Source: DATKZH01 sp964475955
GTDB lineage: Bacteria; Planctomycetota; Planctomycetia; Pirellulales; Thermoguttaceae
Direction of reading: 5' to 3'
Length of the DNA stretch: 17,123 bases
Assembly (NCBI GenBank): GCA_964475955.1
Contig: CAYYZY010000170.1
Coordinates: 1-17,123, forward strand
Positions within the stretch are counted from its first letter, which is position 1, and every line of letters begins with the position of its first letter. A program made the position numbers and the translations under genes. This document shows, in pieces, positions 7,817 to 14,823 of the stretch. The notes beneath the pieces are model-generated. The model had not been told where the DNA came from, did not search any database, and saw only the letters and a list, made by a program, of their open reading frames with translations.

Positions 7817-7840
7817 GTGGGTGCAAGCACCCACCCTACG
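7817..7840. repeat. Perfect hairpin GTGGGTGC-AA-GCACCCAC with GTAGG end
   Basis: GTGGGTGC (7817-7824) and GCACCCAC (7827-7834) are perfect complements around AA; on the minus strand the element begins GTAGGGTGGGTGC. It lies in the 187-base spacer between corC and the beta-helix gene (7757-7943), which otherwise shows no gene. The GTAGG lead-in links it to the palindromes at 890-920 and 14686-14750. Confidence 0.7.
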
Positions 7841-7943
7841 GGATTTCCGACAAAGCTCAGGACGCGACGTGGACAAGCGAGCACAATCGATCGGCCCTCG
7901 CACCGCCGCTGGATCTGCCGATCTCTTCGGGCGCAACGAGCGG

Positions 7944-9239
7944 CTACGCCGTTTCCCGCTGGGGGCGGTCGAGGATCTCGAGGCGCACGCGTTCGATGCG
8001 GCGCCGGGTGGCTTCGAGCACGGTGATGCGGACGTTCTGCGACACGAGCTTCTCGCCGATCACCGGCACGTGGCCCAGCTCGCTGAAGACGAAGCCGGCG
8101 ATGGTATCGAAGTCGCCGTCGTCGGGCAGTTCCAGGGCGAGCCGCTCGTTGATCTCGTCGATGTGCACTTTGCCCAGGGCCTCGGCCGTGCGGTCGTCGA
8201 TCTCGCGGATGCCGTCGACGAGGTCTTTATCCGATTCGTCGACGATCTCGCCGACGATCTCTTCGAGCACGTCTTCCATGGTCACCAGCCCCGAGACGCC
8301 GCCGTACTCGTCGAGCACCAGGACCATGTGGTTTCGGGTCTTCTGAAACTCCTGCAAGAGCACGTCGACCGGCTTGGTCTCCGGCACGAACAGCGGCTCC
8401 CGCAGCAGGGAAGTCCACGGCGCGCGGGGCTCGCCGGGCCCCTTGGCCAGTTCCGTCAGGAGGTCCTTGGTGTAGAGGATGCCGACGATGTCGTCGCGCG
8501 TCTTGTCGTGGACCGGGATGCGCGTGTGGCCCACGCTGATCACGAACTGGAGCATCTCCTGCCACGTGTGGACGATGGGTACCGAGACCATGTCGGTCCG
8601 CGGCGTCATGACCTCGGAGACGACCACGTCGCTCAGCTCGATCACGCCTTCGATCATCTCTCGGGCGTCTTCTTCCAGCAAACCCTCGCGGTGTCCCTCG
8701 GTGACGATGGTGCGGATCTCGTCTTCGAAAGACTCCTCGTCGGGGATCTCCGGCATGCGCCCCGCAACGCGGTGGAAGACCGTATCGACGAACCGGGCGC
8801 CCAAAACCAAGGGGGCCATCAACGCCCCGATCGCCCGCCACAACGGCCAAGTATAGTACAGGAAGGGTTCGGCCCAGAGCCGGGCAAACGCGCGGGGAAT
8901 CCAGATCTCGACCGCCAAGAGCAGCGGCGCACCGGCCGCGATCGTGGCGGTCAGAAGCCACGCGTTGAGGGCAAGTTCGGGCCCGGTCTTGAGGCACACC
9001 CAGAAAGCGGCGGCCGTGATCAACACCGCGGTGGCGATCACCTGGAGGGTCTCGGCGGCCAGGCCGGCCTGATCGTGCCGCTTGAGGATTTGCCCGAGAC
9101 GGTTGAGCGCGTCGCGGCGCTCGCAGATCTCCTCGAGCTCGTGGCGGGAGAACTCGGCCAACGACCGGGCTCCCATCGCGGCCAGACACGTGAGCACGAG
9201 GCCGGCCACGGCCAGCCAGAAGACGACGTGGAGACTCAC
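7944..9239 (-). CDS. CorC/CNNM-like membrane protein with CBS pair and CorC_HlyC domain
   Basis: Predicted 431-residue protein of the HlyC/CorC (CNNM transporter-like) family, linked to magnesium or cobalt homeostasis. Membrane segments appear near 4-24, 62-83, 92-113 and 128-148, although this N-terminal region diverges from a standard DUF21 domain. The hallmark VMTPRTDMVSV (210-220) opens the CBS pair (about 212-335), which contains DEYGGVSGLVTMEDVLEEIVGEI. A CorC_HlyC domain (about 345-425, with LPDDGDFDTIAGFV) closes the protein. The start is GTG at 9239-9237, overlapping the ybeY stop codon in the string GTGA, so the two genes are probably translationally coupled. Family members use the CBS pair to sense adenine nucleotides. 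The exact transported ion is not known, and many planctomycete copies are labelled hemolysin without evidence of haemolysis. Confidence 0.92.
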   Translation of the reverse strand: MSLHVVFWLAVAGLVLTCLAAMGARSLAEFSRHELEEICERRDALNRLGQILKRHDQAGLAAETLQVIATAVLITAAAFWVCLKTGPELALNAWLLTATIAAGAPLLLAVEIWIPRAFARLWAEPFLYYTWPLWRAIGALMAPLVLGARFVDTVFHRVAGRMPEIPDEESFEDEIRTIVTEGHREGLLEEDAREMIEGVIELSDVVVSEVMTPRTDMVSVPIVHTWQEMLQFVISVGHTRIPVHDKTRDDIVGILYTKDLLTELAKGPGEPRAPWTSLLREPLFVPETKPVDVLLQEFQKTRNHMVLVLDEYGGVSGLVTMEDVLEEIVGEIVDESDKDLVDGIREIDDRTAEALGKVHIDEINERLALELPDDGDFDTIAGFVFSELGHVPVIGEKLVSQNVRITVLEATRRRIERVRLEILDRPQRETA

Positions 9240-9751
9240 GAGACTTGACTTCCTCCCGGAGTTGGCCCGGCGGAGGGGTCCGCGCTCGCCGCGCGGCCGC
9301 CGGGGGGCTCGCGCTCCTCGTATCGTGGTGGGAGCCCGAAGCGGGCCAGGTACGCCCGTTCGCGATCCTGCATGGCGGCGCGCTGCGGGGGCGTTTGGTC
9401 GTCGTGGCCCAGCAGGTGGAGTGTGCCGTGGATCACGTAGAGCAGCAGTTCGTCGCCGGCCGACCAATCGTAGCGGGGGGCGGCGCGCAGGGCCGTGTCG
9501 GCGCTGACGACGATTTCGCCTTCGAGCTTCTCGCCGGAGCGTTCGAGCAGGAAGCTGAGCACGTCGGTGGGCTCGTCGTGGCGAAGGTACCGTCGGTTCA
9601 GGGCGTGGATCGTCGGATCATCGACCACGGCGACGCTGACCTCCGCCTCGGCGACCGCGGCCTCTTCGAGGATCACGCGCACCGCGTCGCGGAGCCGCGA
9701 TTCGTCGACGCGAAGCGCCGTCTGCCGGTTCGCGAGGTCGATGGCGATCAT
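9236..9751 (-). CDS. ybeY: Endoribonuclease YbeY (rRNA maturation factor)
   Basis: Predicted 171-residue metal-dependent single-strand endoribonuclease that acts in 16S rRNA 3'-end maturation and ribosome quality control. The core NRRYLRHDEPTDVLSF (52-67) and GEI (78-80) are typical. The zinc motif is HGTLHLLGHDD (108-118): His108 and His112 match the first two ligands, but the third ligand position, normally His in GYDH, is Asp118, with His116 nearby. The core ends near residue 140 (MQDRERAYLARFGL), and a Pro/Gly/Ala/Ser-rich tail of about 30 residues follows. The ATG at 9751 lies right next to a heptameric repeat and has no clear Shine-Dalgarno sequence. It overlaps the start of corC by 4 bases, and phoH and pgpH lie upstream, the usual neighbours of ybeY. 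Confidence 0.93.
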   Translation of the reverse strand: MIAIDLANRQTALRVDESRLRDAVRVILEEAAVAEAEVSVAVVDDPTIHALNRRYLRHDEPTDVLSFLLERSGEKLEGEIVVSADTALRAAPRYDWSAGDELLLYVIHGTLHLLGHDDQTPPQRAAMQDRERAYLARFGLPPRYEEREPPGGRAASADPSAGPTPGGSQVS

Positions 9752-9766
9752 GGGGAAACGGGGAAT

Positions 9767-9822
9767 GATGAAGGATGAAGGATGAAGGATGAATGATGAG
9801 TGATGAGTGATGAGTGATGAGT
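9767..9822. repeat. Heptameric tandem array GATGAAG/GATGAGT
   Basis: Eight exact 7-base units: GATGAAG three times, GATGAAT once, then GATGAGT four times. The array starts 15 bases upstream of the ybeY start codon, where a leader or promoter would be expected. The unit change from AAG to AGT inside the array looks like expansion with drift, as in STRR repeats. Confidence 0.85.
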
Positions 9823-9847
9823 GGCGCAGCAGATCGGGGACGCGGGG

Positions 9848-9993
9848 CCTTCATCCTTCATCCTTCATCCNNNNNNNNNNNNNNNNNNNNNNNNNNNNNN
9901 NNNNNNNNNNNNNNNNNNNNNNNNNNNNNNNNNNNNNNNNNNNNNNNNNNNNNNNNNNNNNNNNNNNNNNCCTTCATCCTTCATCCTTCATCC
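9848..9993. repeat. CCTTCAT heptamers on both sides of an assembly gap
   Basis: Three CCTTCAT units plus CC occur at 9848-9870 and again at 9971-9993. They are the reverse complement of the GATGAAG units at 9767-9787, so the region is an inverted pair of heptamer arrays. The two copies flanking the gap are identical 23-base strings in the same orientation. The repeat probably caused the assembly break. Confidence 0.8.
9871..9970. other. Assembly gap, 100 N
   Basis: Exactly 100 N, the conventional placeholder for a gap of unknown size. True content and length are unknown. The spacer between pgpH and ybeY could therefore be longer than it appears, and a missing small gene cannot be excluded. 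Confidence 0.98.
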
Positions 9994-9999
9994 CTTCCT

Positions 10000-11697
10000 T
10001 CACGCGGTTCTCTGGCCGGGGTACTTGATGCGGCCGTGGTAGTTGGCCACGAGCGACTTGACGATGCTCTGCTCCACGGTGCGCAACTGCGGGAGGCTGA
10101 GGCCGCTCTCGTCGAACTGGCCGTCCTGGAGCCTCCGGTCGGTGACCTTGCGGACCACGCTCTCGATTCGCGCCGGGGCGGGATCGATCAGCGAGCGGCA
10201 CGCGCTCTCGGCGGCGTCGGCCAGCATGAGCACGCCGGCCTCCGGGGTTTGGGGCTTCGGTCCGGGATAGCGGAACGTGCTCTCTTCGACCTCGTTCCCG
10301 TCGGGGTTCGAACGGCTCTGCTCGTTGGCCCGATCGTAAAAGAACTCGACCAGCGTGGTGCCGTGGTGTTGCTCGATGAGCTGGATGATGGCCTCGGGGA
10401 GCTTGTGCTGACGCGCCAGGTCGGCCCCGTCTTTGACGTGGGCGACGATGACCAGGGTGCTCATCGCCGGCCCGAGCGCGTCGTGCCGGTTGTCGCCGGG
10501 CGGCTGGTTTTCGATGAAGTAGACGGGTTTGAGCATCTTGCCGATGTCGTGGAAGTAAGCTCCCACGCGGACCAAAAGCCCCCAGGCGCCGATGGAGTCG
10601 GCGGCGGCCTCGGCGATCGAGCCGACGATCACCGAATGGTTGTACGTGCTGGGGGCGCGGTTGACGAGCTGCTGCAACAAGCGATGGGAGACGTCGCCCA
10701 GCTCCAGCAGGCTCATGTCGGTCAGCACGCCGAACAGCCGTTCGATGAAAAACAGGAGCCCGGCGATCAGGAACCCGGCCGCCAGGGCGAACAGCGCGTT
10801 CAGCGCCGCCGCCTTGAGGACCGCGGTGCTGAACGGCTGGTGGTTGATCACGGCCACGGCGACGGTCAGCAGGAAGGCGGCCAGCGCGGCCAGCGCGCCC
10901 ACGTAGATCAGCTTGCTGCGGTTGCGTATCCGCCCGATCGGTAGGATGGCCGTGGTGGTGACCCCCATCAGCACCAGCGCGGCCCCGAGCCCGTGCCCGA
11001 GCCCCAGCACCAAAACGACGATCGCCACGCCCGAGAACAATAAGGCCAACTGCCTTCGGTAGGCGATGGCCACGGTCTGGCCGAACAGCAGGAGGGGGAT
11101 GATCTCGGCGCGCCACGATTCCAGGGCGACCCAGTAGGCCACGGCGATGGTCGCCACGGCCAACGCGAGCATCAGGCTCAGGGGCCGGAAATGGGCCACC
11201 AGGCGCCTCTCGCGCGTGGAGAGATAAAGGCCGCAGAGGGCCAACAGGCCGAGGATGATCGCCACCACGGCCACGGCCCGCCCGAGCATCTGGAGAGGGG
11301 AGCGCCGGGCGACCCAGGCTTCGTGCTCGGCGCGCAGCACGCGAATCTGCTGCTTGCGGAGCGGCTGACCCGCTTCGGCCAGCGTCTGCCCGGCTTCGTA
11401 TTCGACGATCTTCGGCTCGGCGGTGGCGCCGGTCGCGTCGGTGTGGACGACGGAGACCTCGAAGGGGACCCGGGCGACGACGTCGTAGGCGGGCGCGTAG
11501 TCCTTCCGGAAGACGAAGGGGGGGTGCCACCCGCGAATGACCACGCAAAGCAGCAGGGCCGCCGCCATGCACAGGCTGATTCGCACCAACACGTCGTGCC
11601 GGCGCAGCGCGAGCCACGACCGCCGCCAGAATCCGGGCGGGAGCTCCAGCGCGGCAACGCGCTCCGATCGTCTCCTCTTCTGACCGCCGGTGGCCAT
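10000..11697 (-). CDS. Membrane HD-domain phosphodiesterase, PgpH/YqfF-like (c-di-AMP)
   Basis: Predicted 565-residue 7TM-HD family protein; studied relatives hydrolyse cyclic di-AMP to pApA. After a basic N-terminus, membrane segment 1 spans about 37-55, an extracytoplasmic part runs from about 56 to 137, and six further hydrophobic segments fill about 139-320. The cytoplasmic HD domain (about 345-515) shows NHSVIVG (His354), YFHDIGK (His383, Asp384), VAH (His420), EQHHGT (His444/445) and LADAAES (Asp494), a full set of metal-binding residues. The extracytoplasmic domain is only about 80 residues, much shorter than the roughly 200-300 residues of the Listeria-type proteins. The ATG at 11697 follows the phoH stop by 20 bases, which fits an operon. 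The gene order phoH-pgpH-ybeY is widely conserved. Confidence 0.92.
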   Translation of the reverse strand: MATGGQKRRRSERVAALELPPGFWRRSWLALRRHDVLVRISLCMAAALLLCVVIRGWHPPFVFRKDYAPAYDVVARVPFEVSVVHTDATGATAEPKIVEYEAGQTLAEAGQPLRKQQIRVLRAEHEAWVARRSPLQMLGRAVAVVAIILGLLALCGLYLSTRERRLVAHFRPLSLMLALAVATIAVAYWVALESWRAEIIPLLLFGQTVAIAYRRQLALLFSGVAIVVLVLGLGHGLGAALVLMGVTTTAILPIGRIRNRSKLIYVGALAALAAFLLTVAVAVINHQPFSTAVLKAAALNALFALAAGFLIAGLLFFIERLFGVLTDMSLLELGDVSHRLLQQLVNRAPSTYNHSVIVGSIAEAAADSIGAWGLLVRVGAYFHDIGKMLKPVYFIENQPPGDNRHDALGPAMSTLVIVAHVKDGADLARQHKLPEAIIQLIEQHHGTTLVEFFYDRANEQSRSNPDGNEVEESTFRYPGPKPQTPEAGVLMLADAAESACRSLIDPAPARIESVVRKVTDRRLQDGQFDESGLSLPQLRTVEQSIVKSLVANYHGRIKYPGQRTA

Positions 11698-11717
11698 GGT
11701 GCAACTCGGGCGTTCTG

Positions 11718-12665
11718 CTACCGCTTCCTGGTCTTCCGGGGCCGCTCGTACGCGTCGACGATCGCCTGAACCAGCGGGTGCCGCACGATGTCGGCGCGGG
11801 TGAGTTTGACGGCCCGGAATCCCTTGATCCCGCGCAAGCGGGTCAGGCCGTCGATCATGCCGCTTCGGGTGTGCGGGGGGAGGTCGACCTGGGTGGTGTC
11901 GCCGCAGACGACGATCTTGGAGCCGTGCCCCATGCGCGTCAAGAACATGCGCATCTGCGAAACGGTGGTGTTCTGCCCCTCGTCGAGGATGATGAACGCC
12001 TCGTTGAGGGTTCGTCCACGCATGTAGGCGAGCGGGATCACCTCGATCAGGTCTTCGTCGTTGTATCGACGAATCATCTCGTGTTCCATCATCTCCCGCA
12101 GGGCGTCCATCAGGGGGCGCAGGTACGGGTTGATCTTGGCCTGCATGTCGCCCGGCAGGAAGCCGAGGCTCTCTCCCGCTTCGACGGCCGGCCGCACCAG
12201 GACGATCTTGCGGATCTGGTCGGCCTTGAGGGCGGCGACGGCCACGGCGACCGCCAGGTAAGTCTTTCCGGTTCCCGCCGGCCCGGCACAGAAGACCAGG
12301 TCGCTTTGGCGCATCGCCTCGACGTACCTGGCCTGGCCGGAACTGCGGGGCCGGATCTGCCGGCCCGTGTAGACTTCCAGGGGCGAGGCCGCCGAGTATG
12401 CGTCGCCGCGAGGGACCTCGGCCAGGGCGCGGGCCACGTCGTCAGGTGCGATCACTCCGCTTCGGCTGGCCTGGGCCCGGAGCTGTTCGAGGATCTCCGT
12501 GGCGTGGGCGACGGCCTCTTCTTCCCCTTCGATATGGATACGCCCGTCGCGTGCGAAGATGTTCACGCCCAGCGCGTCGCGGATCTTCCGCAGATGCTGA
12601 TCGCAGGCACCGAACAGGACCACCAGCGCTTTGGAATCGACCACCGAGATGGTTGTCTGGCTCAT
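11718..12665 (-). CDS. phoH: PhoH-like ATPase
   Basis: Predicted 315-residue cytoplasmic P-loop ATPase of the PhoH family, associated with RNA metabolism and found beside ybeY in many bacteria. A KH-like N-terminal segment (about 1-65) precedes the ATPase. Walker A is GPAGTGKT (128-135) and Walker B is IILDEGQN (225-232); GDTTQVDLPP (255-264) and the conserved GESLGFLPGD (164-173) are also present. The ATG at 12665 is preferred because MSQTTISVVDSKALVVLFG aligns with the usual family N-terminus. A GTG at 12683 would add six residues and cannot be excluded, since neither start has a good Shine-Dalgarno sequence. It appears to head a phoH-pgpH-ybeY-corC unit. Confidence 0.93.
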   Translation of the reverse strand: MSQTTISVVDSKALVVLFGACDQHLRKIRDALGVNIFARDGRIHIEGEEEAVAHATEILEQLRAQASRSGVIAPDDVARALAEVPRGDAYSAASPLEVYTGRQIRPRSSGQARYVEAMRQSDLVFCAGPAGTGKTYLAVAVAVAALKADQIRKIVLVRPAVEAGESLGFLPGDMQAKINPYLRPLMDALREMMEHEMIRRYNDEDLIEVIPLAYMRGRTLNEAFIILDEGQNTTVSQMRMFLTRMGHGSKIVVCGDTTQVDLPPHTRSGMIDGLTRLRGIKGFRAVKLTRADIVRHPLVQAIVDAYERPRKTRKR

Positions 12666-12727
12666 CAAGATCCATGCCGGCACGTCGGCCGACCCAACCG
12701 CGCGAGGACACCCTCCCTAAACACTCT

Positions 12728-12733
12728 ACTATA
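12728..12733 (-). promoter_or_regulatory. Possible -10 element for phoH (TATAGT)
   Basis: On the minus strand TATAGT differs from TATAAT at one position and stands out in a GC-rich spacer, about 60 bases upstream of the phoH start. No good -35 hexamer lies 16-18 bases further upstream, so support is weak. The remainder of the spacer up to the zinc-ribbon gene (12734-12896) shows no gene. Confidence 0.25.
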
Positions 12734-12896
12734 GCTGAATTGCAGCGAAGAGCACCAGGCGCGCGACGACGATTCTCCTAAGCCTTTACCTCGAAATGAT
12801 TTACGAATCGGCGCGCCGCAGGAAGACTTTCAGCATGGCGGGCCTCGCAGAAGCCTCGGCGGGGGACCGGACCCCTCCTTGTTGGGGGAGCGGCCT

Positions 12897-13289
12897 TCAG
12901 AAGTCCCCGAGTTCCGCGATGTAGGTCTGGCAGTGCGGGCAGATGTGGATCCCGGCGGCGATCTCGCGGTTGCAGTGGGGACAACACTTCTTCGGCGGCG
13001 TCGACCCCTGGGCCAAGCTGCCGGCTTCTTCTGCCGCCGCGGCCCGGCCTTTGGCTGAACGCGGGGCGTCGGCCGCCGCCAAATCGGCAACGTCGTTCAG
13101 CTTCTTCTTGGCCTTGTTGGGATCGTAGGCGCCCAGGATGTTCATGATCGCTTCTTCGGAGAGCTGATCCTCCGAAGGCTTCGGCACCGTGACCGAGGAC
13201 TTGCAGACCGGGCAGAGCCCTCGCTTTCCGGCGTATTCGTCGGATACTTTCAGCACGTGCCCGTTCGGACAGACAACCTGGATCGACAT
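12897..13289 (-). CDS. Small zinc-ribbon protein, planctomycete type
   Basis: Predicted 130-residue protein with two metal-binding clusters. The N-terminal one is CPNGH...CPVC (about 7-30), containing the VSDEYAGKRGLCP string often seen in planctomycete proteins. The C-terminal one is CPHCN...CPHC (about 103-120). Between them lies a low-complexity Ala/Lys-rich linker with EEAIMNILGAYDPNKAKKKL (about 44-63). There is no signal peptide or membrane segment. The ATG at 13289 has GGAGG about 8 bases upstream; starting at 13337 would add 16 residues without support. No enzyme domain is visible; binding of nucleic acid or protein is possible. It stands between cdsA and phoH, with large spacers on both sides, so it may be transcribed alone. 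Confidence 0.75.
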   Translation of the reverse strand: MSIQVVCPNGHVLKVSDEYAGKRGLCPVCKSSVTVPKPSEDQLSEEAIMNILGAYDPNKAKKKLNDVADLAAADAPRSAKGRAAAAEEAGSLAQGSTPPKKCCPHCNREIAAGIHICPHCQTYIAELGDF

Positions 13290-13512
13290 GGAGAGTCCCT
13301 CCAACGGTCCCCGGACAACGCGGGTGGCCAACTCCATTGCCTGACGCTCCGGTCCGCACTCTCCCGATTACGCGAATCCGGGTCCGGCAGCCTGAAGGCG
13401 AGTGGGAAGGGGGCCCTGCTTCCGCGTCCGGCGCAATCTACTGGCCCTTGCGCGGAACGTTCGACGCGGTGCGCCCGCTGCCGCTGTCCCCCTGGGCAGC
13501 CGACTCCCTGAT

Positions 13513-13541
13513 ATGATAGTCGCCTCGGCGGCTCTTGGAAA
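13513..13541 (-). promoter_or_regulatory. Candidate sigma-70 promoter for the zinc-ribbon gene
   Basis: The minus strand shows TTTCCA (13536-13541), a 17-base spacer and TATCAT (13513-13518), with 4/6 and 5/6 matches to the consensus. It lies in the 326-base spacer between cdsA and the zinc-ribbon gene (13290-13615) and would give a leader of about 215 bases. That spacer holds no convincing gene. A short palindrome GGCCGATTCGGCC (13597-13609) sits just after the cdsA stop codon and could be part of a transcript end, but no T-run follows. Confidence 0.3.
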
Positions 13542-13615
13542 CCTCCGCTCAACGATTTTCCGGCAATTCGGGGAGCTTGATAACCCAATATAGGGGGGCC
13601 GATTCGGCCGCCCAA

Positions 13616-14542
13616 TCAGGCGACCAGACCGAAGGCCCAGCACGCGTACGCCACGGGGGCGGCCAGCAGCGCGGAATCGAGCATGTCGAGCACCCCGCCG
13701 AATCCCGGAACCAGGTCGCCCGAGTCCTTCTGTTCCACGTCGCGCTTGATCAGCGACTCGGCCAGATCGCCGAAGATCCCGATCGCTCCGACCAGCAGGC
13801 CGAACAGGAGCCAGCCCCACCAAGGGCCTGCCACGCCGACTTGGCACCCCTTCGGGAACAACCACTCGAGGGCCTCGAAGGCCGGGAGCCAGCAAAAGAT
13901 GCCCCAGGACCCGAGGCAGGCGAACACGAGGGCACCGACGGCCCCTTCGACGGTCTTGCCGGGGCTCAGGCCGGGGGCCATCTTGCTCCGCCCGATCAGG
14001 CGGCCGACCGTGTACGCCCCCGTGTCGCCCATCTTCACCACGACCAAAGGCGACAACAGGGCACCGACGCCCCAGGTGAGCCGGAGTTGGACCAGGAAGC
14101 TGAGCAGCAGCCCCACGTAGACCATGGCGAACGTGGCGGCGGCGACGTTCACCGTCACGCCGCCGGGCCGCTCGTATCGGAGCATCTCGACGAGAAAGAC
14201 GACCATCACGCCCGCCGCCAGCGCGAACAGCGTCCAGTCGCTCGGCGTGGTGTCGAGCTTCCTCCCTACGTCGTACGCGAACCGGTAGAACAGCGGCGAA
14301 ATCCAACTGCTGGTGACCACCAGCAGGCTGCCGAAATAGACGGCCCACGGCACGGGCCGCACGCCGCCGACCGACGCCAGGTCGAGCACTTCGCTCACGG
14401 CCAGCACCACGAACGCGACCAGCACGGGGAACAGCGCCACCCCGGCCACGCCCGTCAAGCCCTCGACCCAGTGGTCCAGCCCGCACAGCCCGAGCAAGAC
14501 GGCGACGATCAGAACGCCCAGGGGTATGCGCCAACGGAGCAT
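13616..14542 (-). CDS. cdsA: Phosphatidate cytidylyltransferase
   Basis: Predicted 308-residue integral membrane enzyme making CDP-diacylglycerol from phosphatidic acid and CTP, the branch point for phospholipid synthesis. About eight hydrophobic segments are visible. The conserved GDTGAYTVGRLIGRSKMAPGL...SPGKTVEG (172-200) is typical. The C-terminal signature SLIKRDVEQKDSGDLVPGFG continues GVLDMLD (263-289); it departs from the classic pattern where PGHGG has become PGFGG (Phe281) and DR has become DM (Met287), while the KD and both flanking Asp residues are kept. The ATG at 14542 gives a normal start but lacks a Shine-Dalgarno sequence. It follows uppS, the usual partner, after a 281-base spacer full of palindromes. 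Confidence 0.92.
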   Translation of the reverse strand: MLRWRIPLGVLIVAVLLGLCGLDHWVEGLTGVAGVALFPVLVAFVVLAVSEVLDLASVGGVRPVPWAVYFGSLLVVTSSWISPLFYRFAYDVGRKLDTTPSDWTLFALAAGVMVVFLVEMLRYERPGGVTVNVAAATFAMVYVGLLLSFLVQLRLTWGVGALLSPLVVVKMGDTGAYTVGRLIGRSKMAPGLSPGKTVEGAVGALVFACLGSWGIFCWLPAFEALEWLFPKGCQVGVAGPWWGWLLFGLLVGAIGIFGDLAESLIKRDVEQKDSGDLVPGFGGVLDMLDSALLAAPVAYACWAFGLVA

Positions 14543-14655
14543 GGCAGTGTGAGCCCGGGTTGAGTGCCGAATGCGCGGGGGAGGAAGTCAAGGCGTTGAG
14601 GGTCAATGGCAGCGGGCGATTCGTCGCCGCGCGGAATGGGATTGGGAAGAACGGG

Positions 14656-14800
14656 CTCTGTGCCGCTCCGCCGCCGCGACGCGCTGTAGGGAACGCCCTC
14701 TGTGCCGCTCCGCCGACACAAGCTGTAGGGAACGGCCTCTGTGCCGTTCCGGAATTGCCGAGAGGCCGGAACGCCGCGAAGGGCGTTCCCGACAGCGCGT
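14656..14800. repeat. Cluster of GTAGGGAACG hairpin repeats between uppS and cdsA
   Basis: CTCTGTGCCG(C/T)TCC occurs three times in direct orientation (from 14656, 14698 and 14737; spacing 42 and 39 bases), and CTGTAGGGAACG occurs twice (14684-14695, 14723-14734). A perfect hairpin is GGAACGGC (14729-14736), loop CTCTGT, GCCGTTCC (14743-14750). A second perfect hairpin is GGAACGCC (14768-14775) with GGCGTTCC (14782-14789), which is an inverted copy of the same unit including the GCGCTGT flank. The spacer (14543-14823) carries no gene. Confidence 0.85.
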
Positions 14801-14823
14801 GTCCGACGAACGTGCGCGGTCGT

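Noticed and set aside
9807..10042. Plus-strand open frames running through the N gap
   Set aside because: They translate unknown bases and the CCTTCAT repeat, and carry no information.
14656..14800. CRISPR array
   Set aside because: The units are palindromic, spaced 39-42 bases with nearly identical intervening sequence, partly inverted, and lack cas genes.
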